Shown piece after piece: positions 1-5,663 of a DNA stretch of 6,991 nucleotides. Position 1 is the stretch's first letter; each line of letters begins with the position of its first letter. The position numbers and the translations under genes are program-made. The notes under the pieces are model-generated. The model did not search any database and had not been told where the DNA came from. It saw only the letters and a list, made by a program, of their open reading frames with translations. Origin of the DNA: Actinomycetota bacterium (GTDB lineage Bacteria > Actinomycetota > Actinomycetes > Actinomycetales > Microbacteriaceae). The DNA lies in assembly GCA_009702405.1 (NCBI GenBank), contig WLIC01000029.1, forward strand, positions 1-6,991. Direction: 5' to 3'.

Positions 1-444
1 ACTGTTTATGTTTTACCGAAGCTAATTGATGAGCAATGGCGAATGGGGATCTATGTTCAGAGTGTTCCTGAATTCCCTTTCAAGATTGATATTGAAGTTG
101 GAAACGTTGGTGGGCCTAGCGGTGGACAAATTCTTACGCTCGCTATCTATGACAAGTTGACTCCAGGATCACTTACCGGTGGTCAGAAGATTGCTGGCAC
201 TGGAACTATTACTCCAGAAGGAGTTATAGGCCCTATCGGTGGTATCAGACAGAAGATGTATGGTGCTTTGCGTGCCGGAGCTAAATGGTTCTTAGCACCA
301 AGTGAAAACTGTGATGAAGTTATTGGACATGTTCCAGATGGCATCAGAGTAATAAAGGTTTCAAACATTCAGGATTCATTGAAGGCAGTGAAAGCTATTG
401 CTTCAAGTAATGGCACAGCTAGCCTCCCAAGTTGCACAAAGTAA
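1..444 (+). CDS. PDZ-domain S16 (Lon-type) serine protease, YlbL-like, C-terminal part
   Basis: The frame is open from base 1, so the start lies outside the window; 147 codons and a TAA stop are present. What is seen is a Lon-type (MEROPS S16) proteolytic domain. The catalytic serine is in GGPSGGQ (Ser codon 118-120). The catalytic lysine is in PIGGIRQKM (Lys codon 253-255), 45 residues later, close to the Ser-Lys spacing of Lon. The motif GTGTITPEGVIGPIGG between them, and APSENCDEV and HVPDGIRVIKV after them, match actinobacterial and Bacillus YlbL-like proteins. Full-length members are about 340-370 residues, with an N-terminal membrane helix and a PDZ domain that would lie upstream here, and they act on the outer face of the membrane without an ATPase. 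The next gene starts 12 nt after the stop, which suggests one operon. An internal ATG at 43-45 is not the start, because homology continues upstream of it. Family assignment is firm; the substrate is unknown. Confidence 0.92.
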   Translation, partial: TVYVLPKLIDEQWRMGIYVQSVPEFPFKIDIEVGNVGGPSGGQILTLAIYDKLTPGSLTGGQKIAGTGTITPEGVIGPIGGIRQKMYGALRAGAKWFLAPSENCDEVIGHVPDGIRVIKVSNIQDSLKAVKAIASSNGTASLPSCTK

Positions 445-450
445 AAAGGA
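444..450 (+). promoter_or_regulatory. Ribosome binding site of the UPF0182 gene
   Basis: The sequence AAAAGGA lies 6 nt before the ATG at 457 and overlaps the stop codon of the upstream protease gene by one base. It is the clearest Shine-Dalgarno match in the window and fixes the start of the UPF0182 gene. It fits translation of an internal operon gene rather than a leaderless transcript. Confidence 0.7.
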
Positions 451-456
451 AAACAA

Positions 457-3318
457 ATGACACAGGCATCTCAAGTAAATATTCGTAAGCGTGCTCCGCT
501 AGTTATTTCACTAGCCATCGTTGCGTTGCTAGCCATTGCTCTGATTAGCGCATCAGGTGTTTATACAGATGTGCTTTGGTTTGATCAATTGGGATATCTA
601 AGTGTCTTCACTACTCAGATCTGGGCACAGGCTTTAGTGTTCATTGGCTCTGCTTTGTTTGCAGGTCTAATGGTTTGGGTAAACATTTTCATCGCTTGGC
701 GACTAAGACCTATCTATGCCACAGGCAATGATTTCTTTGGCAGAGATCTAGGGGAGTATCGAAGCGTTCTAGATAAGTTGCGTAAGCGTCTTATGCTTCT
801 TGTTCCTTTGCTGATTGCACTATTCCTTGGCACATCACAGATGACCGAGTGGCCAACTGTTTTGACTTTCCTAAACCACAGCTACACCGGGATTCTAGAT
901 CCACAATTCAAATTGGATGTTGGTTTCTACCTCTTCGACTTGCCGTTCTATGTGAATCTAATTGGTTACTTGATGGTGGTTACAGTCCTCTCACTTATTC
1001 CAGCTTTGGTTTTCCACTTGGTTTACGGTGGCATCAAATTCAATGGCAAGCAGTCAAGTTTCAGTAAGGCAGCCAGAATCCAGGTTGCTGTTCTTGCTTC
1101 TGTTTTCATGGCACTACTAGGTATCAGCATCTGGTTAGGTCAGTATGAAACTCTGACCAGCGCATCAGGTCTATACACCGGTGCTACATACTCTGATGTC
1201 AATGCAGCAATTCCAGCAGCGCAGATTCTTACAGCTATCGCTTTCGTTGTTGCAATCATTTATCTAGCGGTGGCAGTAATTGCTAAGTGGAGACTTGCAG
1301 TTCTTGGTACCGCTCTGATGTTGGTCTGTGCTGTGTTACTTGGTGGAGCTTGGCCTGGCATCGTGCAAACTTTCCAGGTTGTTCCAAACGAAAGAACTCT
1401 TGAAGCTGACTTTATAGATCGAAACATTGCTGCAACCAGAGCTGCCTACGGCTTAGATAACGTTGAGACAATTCAGTATGAAGCTAAGACAACTGCAACA
1501 GCGGGTGCTCTGAAAGCTGACGCTCAGACAGCTGCACAGATTCGCATCATTGACCCTAACTTGGTTAGCGCATCATTCAAGCAACTTGAGCAATACCGTC
1601 AGTATTACAACTTTGTGAATCACCTAGATGTTGATCGATACAAGATCAATGGCAAGGTCCAGGACACTGTGCTTGCAGTTAGAGAACTAAACCAATCAGG
1701 TCTTGGTTCATCACAGTCTTGGTATAACAACGTGATTGTATTTACCCACGGTTACGGTTTAGTTGCAGCTTATGGAAATAGACGTTCAGCTGATGGTCAA
1801 CCAGTGTTCCTTCAAGCTGGTATTCCTTCAAGCGGTCAGCTAGGTAAGTATGAGCCACGCATTTACTTCGGTGAGAATTCTCCTGAGTATTCAATCGTTG
1901 GCTCACCTAAGGGTTCTGCAGATCGTGAACTTGACTATCCAGCAGGATCAGAAGCGAGTGCAACTGATCAGCAGACCATGACTACCTTCAAAGGTAATGG
2001 TGGCCCGACTCTTGATGGCATAGTCAAGCGTTTGTCTTACGCGTTGAAGTTCCAGAGCGAACAGATTCTGCTATCCGATGCGGTTAGCGACAAGTCACAG
2101 ATTTTCTATCACAGAAGCCCGAAGGACCGTGTTGCTGAAGTTGCTCCTTACCTAACTCTTGATAGCGATATCTATCCTGCAATTGTTAAGGGCAAAGTTG
2201 TTTGGATTGTTGATGGTTACACCACCAGCGCTAACTACCCTTACTCAAGAGCAGAAAACCTAGGCAGCACTATTGCCGATAGCTCAACTACTTCTCCTAT
2301 TGCTAGAGGCTCAATCAACTACATTCGTAACTCTGTGAAGGCAACTGTTGATGCTTATGACGGTTCTGTGAAGTTGTATGCCTGGGATACCAAAGATCCA
2401 ATCCTAAAAACCTGGATGAAGATTTTCCCTAAGACTGTTAGCCCTGCATCTGAAATGTCTGGAGCGTTGCTCTCACACGTTAGATACCCAGCTGATTTGT
2501 TCAAGATGCAACGAGGAATTCTAGGTCAGTATCACGTATCTGACGCTGGAGCTTTCTACTCTCAGCAAGATGCTTGGATGACACCTAATGATCCAGTTGA
2601 TCAAGGTCAAGGCACCGGTTCACTGCAACCGCCTTACTACCTCACCTTGCAGGCTCCAACTCAGAAGAAGCCGTCATTCTCGATCTACTCAACTTTCATT
2701 CCAAGATCTACTGGTGAGTCATCTCGAAATGTTTTGACTGCTTATCTGGTTGCAGATTCTGACGCAGGAAATGTTGATGGAAAGATTTCTTCACACTATG
2801 GAAAGCTCAGGTTGCTTACCTTACCTAGAACCACGATTGTTCCAGGTCCTGGTCAAGTTCAGAACAACTTCAACTCTGATAGCGAAGTTTCGAAGCTCCT
2901 GAACATCTTGCGACAGGGTTCAACTAAGGTTCTCAACGGAAACCTATTGACACTTCCTGTTGGTGGTGGCTTGCTTTATGTTCAGCCGGTATACATTCAG
3001 TCCACTGGTGAAACATCATTCCCGCTTCTGAAGAAAGTGCTAGTTGCCTTTGGTGACAAGATCGCTTTCGAGGACAACTTGGATTCAGCCCTAAATGCTC
3101 TATTCGATGGCAATGCTGGTTCAGGTGGCGGTAACCCAACTCCAGTTGACCCAGGTCAAACTAAAGCCCAACAACTAGCCACAGCACTTGCAGCAGCTAA
3201 GCAAGCCATGATCGATAAGGACGCTGCTATGAGAGCAGGCGACTGGACCGCTTTTGGTAAGGCTGATGCAAGGCTTAAGGCAGCCATTGAGGCAGCACTA
3301 GCGGCCAGCAAAAAATAG
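457..3318 (+). CDS. UPF0182 family integral membrane protein
   Basis: This 953-residue protein matches UPF0182 (COG1615), a family of actinobacteria and cyanobacteria with no established function; mycobacterial members are close to 990 residues. Seven hydrophobic helices are visible at about 14-34, 57-81, 112-126, 163-188, 206-227, 253-276 and 278-300. With the basic N-terminus inside, the rest (about 305-950) would lie outside the membrane. Family-typical segments include LWFDQLGY near 40, VPNERTLEADFIDRNIAATR near 309, FTHGYGLVAAYGNR, PRIYFGE, VDGYTTSANYPYS, NYIRNSVKATVDAYDGSVK, HVRYPADLFKMQR and GGLLYVQPVY. A Gly/Pro linker (885-902) leads to an Ala-rich, charged, probably helical tail (903-951), also usual in actinobacterial members. 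The start is supported by AAAAGGA 6 nt upstream. The preceding gene is a PDZ/S16 protease, the same order as Rv3194c-Rv3193c in Mycobacterium tuberculosis. The gene is intact. Family identity is near certain; function is unknown. Confidence 0.96.
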   Translation: MTQASQVNIRKRAPLVISLAIVALLAIALISASGVYTDVLWFDQLGYLSVFTTQIWAQALVFIGSALFAGLMVWVNIFIAWRLRPIYATGNDFFGRDLGEYRSVLDKLRKRLMLLVPLLIALFLGTSQMTEWPTVLTFLNHSYTGILDPQFKLDVGFYLFDLPFYVNLIGYLMVVTVLSLIPALVFHLVYGGIKFNGKQSSFSKAARIQVAVLASVFMALLGISIWLGQYETLTSASGLYTGATYSDVNAAIPAAQILTAIAFVVAIIYLAVAVIAKWRLAVLGTALMLVCAVLLGGAWPGIVQTFQVVPNERTLEADFIDRNIAATRAAYGLDNVETIQYEAKTTATAGALKADAQTAAQIRIIDPNLVSASFKQLEQYRQYYNFVNHLDVDRYKINGKVQDTVLAVRELNQSGLGSSQSWYNNVIVFTHGYGLVAAYGNRRSADGQPVFLQAGIPSSGQLGKYEPRIYFGENSPEYSIVGSPKGSADRELDYPAGSEASATDQQTMTTFKGNGGPTLDGIVKRLSYALKFQSEQILLSDAVSDKSQIFYHRSPKDRVAEVAPYLTLDSDIYPAIVKGKVVWIVDGYTTSANYPYSRAENLGSTIADSSTTSPIARGSINYIRNSVKATVDAYDGSVKLYAWDTKDPILKTWMKIFPKTVSPASEMSGALLSHVRYPADLFKMQRGILGQYHVSDAGAFYSQQDAWMTPNDPVDQGQGTGSLQPPYYLTLQAPTQKKPSFSIYSTFIPRSTGESSRNVLTAYLVADSDAGNVDGKISSHYGKLRLLTLPRTTIVPGPGQVQNNFNSDSEVSKLLNILRQGSTKVLNGNLLTLPVGGGLLYVQPVYIQSTGETSFPLLKKVLVAFGDKIAFEDNLDSALNALFDGNAGSGGGNPTPVDPGQTKAQQLATALAAAKQAMIDKDAAMRAGDWTAFGKADARLKAAIEAALAASKK

Positions 3319-3326
3319 CCGTCTTG

Positions 3327-3335
3327 TGTTAGAGT
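3327..3335 (+). promoter_or_regulatory. Possible extended -10 promoter of the initiator tRNA
   Basis: TGTTAGAGT contains an upstream TG, one spacer base and the -10-like hexamer TAGAGT (3330-3335). A start about 7 nt downstream, near 3342, would leave a leader of only a few bases before the mature tRNA 5' end at 3346. No convincing -35 box is seen; the -35 region would fall over the stop codon of the UPF0182 gene. Position and spacing make this the best candidate, but it rests on sequence similarity alone. Confidence 0.42.
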
Positions 3336-3345
3336 AGAACTTCGC

Positions 3346-3419
3346 CGCGGGGTGGAGCAGTTCGGTAGCTCGCCGGGCTCATAACCCGGAGGTCGTAGGT
3401 TCAAATCCTGCCTCCGCAA
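3346..3419 (+). tRNA. Initiator tRNA-fMet (anticodon CAU)
   Basis: A complete cloverleaf of 74 nt folds by hand. The acceptor is 3346-3352 with 3412-3418, the D stem GAGC/GCTC is 3355-3358 with 3368-3371, the anticodon stem CCGGG/CCCGG is 3373-3377 with 3385-3389, the anticodon CAT is 3380-3382, and the T stem is 3395-3399 with 3407-3411. Two features mark it as the initiator rather than elongator Met-tRNA. The first acceptor position is an unpaired C opposite A (C1 x A72), and three consecutive G:C pairs flank the anticodon loop. The discriminator base is A3419. The next bases are CTA, so the CCA end is not encoded and must be added by tRNA nucleotidyltransferase. The gene starts 27 nt after the UPF0182 stop with no terminator in between, and is followed by a strong terminator. 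Confidence 0.97.
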
Positions 3420-3431
3420 CTAAATAGATAG

Positions 3432-3460
3432 ACCCCAACTTCGGTTGGGGTTTTTCTTTT
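3432..3460 (+). terminator. Rho-independent terminator after tRNA-fMet
   Basis: A perfect 8-bp stem ACCCCAAC / GTTGGGGT (3432-3439 and 3444-3451) closes a TTCG tetraloop (3440-3443) and runs into the T-rich tract TTTTTCTTTT (3451-3460). The GC-rich stem, very stable UUCG-type loop and immediate T-tract make this a textbook intrinsic terminator, 12 nt after the tRNA. It would end both tRNA transcripts and any read-through from the protease/UPF0182 operon. Confidence 0.92.
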
Positions 3461-3480
3461 ACTGTTGATAACTCAAAAGC

Positions 3481-3492
3481 CTTGAATTCAAG
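3481..3492 (+). repeat. 12-bp perfect palindrome, possible operator
   Basis: CTTGAATTCAAG is identical to its own reverse complement. An outer pair, AGCCT (3478-3482) and AGGCT (3497-3501), is also inverted around it. It lies in the 47-nt gap between the tRNA terminator and the next start codon, just upstream of the proposed -10 hexamer at 3496-3501. That is where a dimeric regulator could bind. No known regulator site is recognised, and a 12-bp palindrome can arise by chance. Confidence 0.35.
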
Positions 3493-3495
3493 ATT

Positions 3496-3501
3496 TAGGC
3501 T
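3496..3501 (+). promoter_or_regulatory. Possible -10 box giving a leaderless mRNA for the secreted-protein gene
   Basis: TAGGCT fits the loose TAnnnT actinobacterial -10 pattern. The A of the ATG at 3508 is the seventh base after it, which is where transcription would start. There is no good Shine-Dalgarno sequence before this ATG (only AGG at 3497-3499) and the codon just before it is an in-frame TGA. A leaderless transcript is the simplest reading. No clear -35 box at normal spacing was found, so the call is tentative. Confidence 0.38.
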
Positions 3502-3507
3502 CTTTGA

Positions 3508-4311
3508 ATGTTGCTGCTGACCACATTGCTAGTTTCAGGTCTTTGGTATCAAGCACCATCTTGTCCACCAGCTTTTAGCTTTACTAACACGACAGTTGGT
3601 GCGCTTAGTGATTCAGCAGAACTCTCGCTCTGTGTCAGGAATGCTGTGTTGGTCAAAGGAAGCAATGGCTCAGTTAGCTTGGCTATCGGAGCCCCTACTG
3701 CAACAGCGCCTAGATGCTTGGTTTATCCAAACGGTTTATCGCCAGATCTAATGGCGTCACTTTTGCAATCAGGCCATGTTGGCTGTTGGAGTCTGTATCC
3801 ACCTAGTCAACCAATCGCTATCGTCAACATTGGTAAACCAAGTCAAACCAAGCTCAGTGCTGCTCTAAAGAGTTTTAGACCAACAACACCAAGCATCTTT
3901 GTGAAACCTAGTTCAGGGATTTTGGTTGGCACTGGTGTGCAACTTAGTTCATCTGCAAATCTGCAACTTATAAAAACTAAGTTGCTTGGATTAGCTGCCC
4001 AGATCAGGTTCAAGCCATTGAACTATAAATGGCAAATCACAGACAACGGTTCAAGCGCATCAGCAACTATTTCGGAGCCTCGTTATCTTGCCGATACTGC
4101 TGGCAAGGTTCAGGTAAACCTGGCTATCAGTTATTCAGTTGAATACATCTTCTCTGGGTTAAATACTTGGACTCGAGTCAGACCAAATATTATTTCCAAT
4201 GCAACGCCGGTTGCCTTTCAAGTTGGGCAGGAAGTAGTTCCACCTAAAACACAGATTCCTAGGCTGGTGGCTAGGCCTTGTGTTCCTAAGGTGATTAGTT
4301 GGGGTTGCTGA
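3508..4311 (+). CDS. Putative secreted protein with degenerate PKD-like region, six cysteines
   Basis: I do not recognise a specific family for this 267-residue protein. It begins with a short hydrophobic stretch (MLLLTTLLVSGLW, residues 1-13) that could be a signal peptide or anchor, although it lacks the usual basic residues. The rest is rich in Ser, Thr, Pro and Asn, as in exported proteins. Residues about 165-240 resemble the PKD-like region of small secreted proteins of Microbacteriaceae. KWQITDNGSS stands where a PKD domain would have W-FGDG, and a beta-rich stretch with SYSVEYIF and WTRV follows. Cysteines at 19, 42, 70, 93, 258 and 267 (the last residue) could make three disulfides. 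Residue 19 lies in APSC, which is not a proper lipobox. The start is fixed by a TGA codon immediately upstream in frame. It lies behind a terminator and 91 nt before an HtrA protease gene. That it is a real gene is likely; its role is open. Confidence 0.78.
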   Translation: MLLLTTLLVSGLWYQAPSCPPAFSFTNTTVGALSDSAELSLCVRNAVLVKGSNGSVSLAIGAPTATAPRCLVYPNGLSPDLMASLLQSGHVGCWSLYPPSQPIAIVNIGKPSQTKLSAALKSFRPTTPSIFVKPSSGILVGTGVQLSSSANLQLIKTKLLGLAAQIRFKPLNYKWQITDNGSSASATISEPRYLADTAGKVQVNLAISYSVEYIFSGLNTWTRVRPNIISNATPVAFQVGQEVVPPKTQIPRLVARPCVPKVISWGC

Positions 4312-4352
4312 TTTTCAGAAATTTCTCAGGACTATTTCATAAACTAATGAAG

Positions 4353-4383
4353 TTGAACCCATAGTTTTACTTTGAATTAGTTT
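4353..4383 (+). promoter_or_regulatory. Possible promoter of the HtrA-type protease gene
   Basis: TTGAAC (4353-4358) resembles a -35 box, and TAGTTT (4378-4383), 19 nt later, resembles a -10 box. Transcription would start near 4390, so the ribosome binding site would sit at the very 5' end of the mRNA. The spacing is slightly long and the AT-rich region offers other choices, for example TAAACT at 4340-4345. The 91-nt gap 4312-4402 holds no gene and no visible terminator. Confidence 0.28.
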
Positions 4384-4386
4384 TAG

Positions 4387-4392
4387 TAGGGA
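4387..4392 (+). promoter_or_regulatory. Ribosome binding site of the HtrA-type protease gene
   Basis: TAGGGA lies 10 nt before the ATG at 4403 and is a moderate Shine-Dalgarno match. The short hydrophilic N-terminus before the membrane helix also fits this start. Confidence 0.5.
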
Positions 4393-4402
4393 ATGAAGTT
4401 CT

Positions 4403-5620
4403 ATGTCAGATAACAAAAGCCATTACAACAACCAGTTCTTAGGGGAGCCAGTTAAGTTGCCTCAGCAACCTCAAGCTGTTCCAGCTCCGAAGGCTAAAGC
4501 TTCAACCAGTCTTATCTTGGTTGCTGTGCTTGGTCCACTACTGGGAGTCTTTGTTGGTGCATCCGCTATTGGTGGAGTGCTACCGCTGCTATCTGGATCT
4601 CAACAAGTTACCGTTAACAACCCTGGCAGCGTGAACTGGGTTACCGGTGCTGCAGCTAAGGCTTTGCCTTCTGTTGTTACTCTCTCCGTCTCAGGTAACT
4701 CATCTGCCGGAACAGGTTCAGGTGTTGTTCTTTCTGCTGATGGTTACATTCTTACCAATGCGCACGTTGTCACTCTTGATGGATCAACTTCTGATGTTGT
4801 TATTGAAGTGAAGACTAGTTCTGATCGAATTTATAAGGCCAAGGTGATTGGCACAGATCCAACTAATGACCTAGCTGTCATTAAGGCTTCTGGCACAGGT
4901 TTTAGTCCTATCGAATTTGCTGACAGTTCAAAGATTAATGTTGGCGATTTTGCTGTTGCTATTGGAGCTCCGCTTGGTTATGACGCAACAGTGACATCAG
5001 GTGTTGTTTCAGCTATGCACAGAACAATCCAGGTGGCCTCTGCTGCAGTTCCTAAAGATGGTGGTTCAAGCTTGCAGCTTTGGAACAATGGCACAGATGC
5101 TCCACCGGTGAACCTTGATGTTATTCAAACCGATGCAGCTATCAACCCTGGTAATTCAGGCGGTGCTCTAATCAATGACAAGGGTCAACTAATTGGCATC
5201 AACGTTGCCATTGCAACAGCCACAACCACATCTTCTCAAGCAGGAAGCATTGGTGTTGGTTTTGCTATTCCATCTAATGTTGGTAAACGCGTTGCAGATC
5301 AAATCATCAAGAATGGAAAGGTAAGCCATGGCTTACTAGGAGCATTTGTATCCGATGCCACTAATTCTGATGCGGCTGCCTCTTTCAGTGTTGGAGCTTT
5401 GGTGGAAAAACTCACTGCTAATGGCCCTGCAGATAAGGCTGGTATCAAAGTTGGCGACGTAATCACTGAATGTGATGGGCAGAGCATCGATAGTGCTTCC
5501 AAGCTAACTGCTGCTATCCGCTCTAAATCAGCCAACTCTAAGGTGACTTTGAAACTAACCAGAAATGGCAAGGAAATAACCGTTGAGGCAACCCTTGGCG
5601 ATGCGGATGCCAATAACTAG
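4403..5620 (+). CDS. htrA: HtrA/DegP-type serine protease, membrane-anchored, one PDZ domain
   Basis: A 405-residue trypsin-like protease of the HtrA family (MEROPS S1C), complete. A Pro/Gln-rich cytoplasmic N-terminus (1-35) is followed by one membrane helix (about 36-63), placing the rest outside the cell. The protease domain (about 80-300) carries the whole triad: His121 in LTNAHVV, Asp156 in TNDLAVIK and Ser252 in NPGNSGG. Conserved GSGVVLSADGYILTNAHV and GVGFAIPSN segments are present. One PDZ domain follows (about 308-398), with GALVEKLTANGPADKAGIKVGDVI typical of HtrA. Known members degrade or refold damaged exported proteins under envelope stress. A Gly/Pro-rich insertion at about 210-237 lies where the sensor loop L3 of DegP is found and is clearly longer than in DegP. 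No two-component genes are adjacent. Family and activity are near certain; which actinobacterial paralogue (PepA, PepD or HtrA type) cannot be settled here. Confidence 0.95.
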   Translation: MSDNKSHYNNQFLGEPVKLPQQPQAVPAPKAKASTSLILVAVLGPLLGVFVGASAIGGVLPLLSGSQQVTVNNPGSVNWVTGAAAKALPSVVTLSVSGNSSAGTGSGVVLSADGYILTNAHVVTLDGSTSDVVIEVKTSSDRIYKAKVIGTDPTNDLAVIKASGTGFSPIEFADSSKINVGDFAVAIGAPLGYDATVTSGVVSAMHRTIQVASAAVPKDGGSSLQLWNNGTDAPPVNLDVIQTDAAINPGNSGGALINDKGQLIGINVAIATATTTSSQAGSIGVGFAIPSNVGKRVADQIIKNGKVSHGLLGAFVSDATNSDAAASFSVGALVEKLTANGPADKAGIKVGDVITECDGQSIDSASKLTAAIRSKSANSKVTLKLTRNGKEITVEATLGDADANN

Positions 5621-5643
5621 GCGCTAGTTAGCCCATTTTCTTT
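5614..5643 (+). terminator. Possible weak terminator at the end of the HtrA gene
   Basis: TAACTAG (5614-5620) and CTAGTTA (5624-5630) form a 7-bp stem around the loop GCG, and the stem contains the TAG stop codon. A T-rich tract, TTTTCTTT (5636-5643), follows after five bases. The stem is AT-rich and the T-tract is not adjacent, so termination would be partial at best. It is consistent with the next gene having its own promoter. Confidence 0.35.
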
Positions 5644-5651
5644 ACTCATGG

Positions 5652-5657
5652 CAGACT
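5652..5657 (+). promoter_or_regulatory. Possible -10 box giving a leaderless malic enzyme mRNA
   Basis: CAGACT lies so that the A of the ATG at 5664 is the seventh base after it, the same geometry as TAGGCT before the gene at 3508. No proper Shine-Dalgarno sequence precedes the ATG; only a weak AAAG is seen. A leaderless transcript beginning at or next to the ATG is therefore likely. A weak -35-like TTAGCC is at 5628-5633. The call rests on spacing and similarity only. Confidence 0.38.
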
Positions 5658-5663
5658 AAAGAC

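Noticed and set aside
849..1067. Plus-strand 72-codon frame inside the UPF0182 gene
   Set aside because: It is an out-of-frame shadow of membrane helices 3-4 of UPF0182, without ribosome binding site or family resemblance.
3156..3419. Minus-strand open frame of 87 codons beginning MRRQDLNLRPPGYEPG
   Set aside because: It is the reverse translation of the tRNA-fMet gene followed by the antisense of the UPF0182 tail. The peptide RQDLNLRPPGYEPG is a familiar artefact of tRNA genes.
3553..3564. Cys19 of the secreted protein as a lipoprotein attachment site
   Set aside because: The residues before it are A-P-S, while a lipobox needs Leu/Val/Ile-like at -3 and small residues at -2 and -1; Pro at -2 and the missing basic n-region argue against it.
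4317..4326. 10-bp palindrome AGAAATTTCT after the secreted-protein gene
   Set aside because: It is short and AT-only apart from one G:C pair at each side, has no T-tract and is not close to a promoter box; chance is a sufficient explanation.
5299..5613. Minus-strand open frame of 104 codons inside the HtrA gene
   Set aside because: It lies wholly antisense to the PDZ-coding part of a well-supported gene, has no ribosome binding site or recognisable domain, and its composition mirrors the codons of the + strand.
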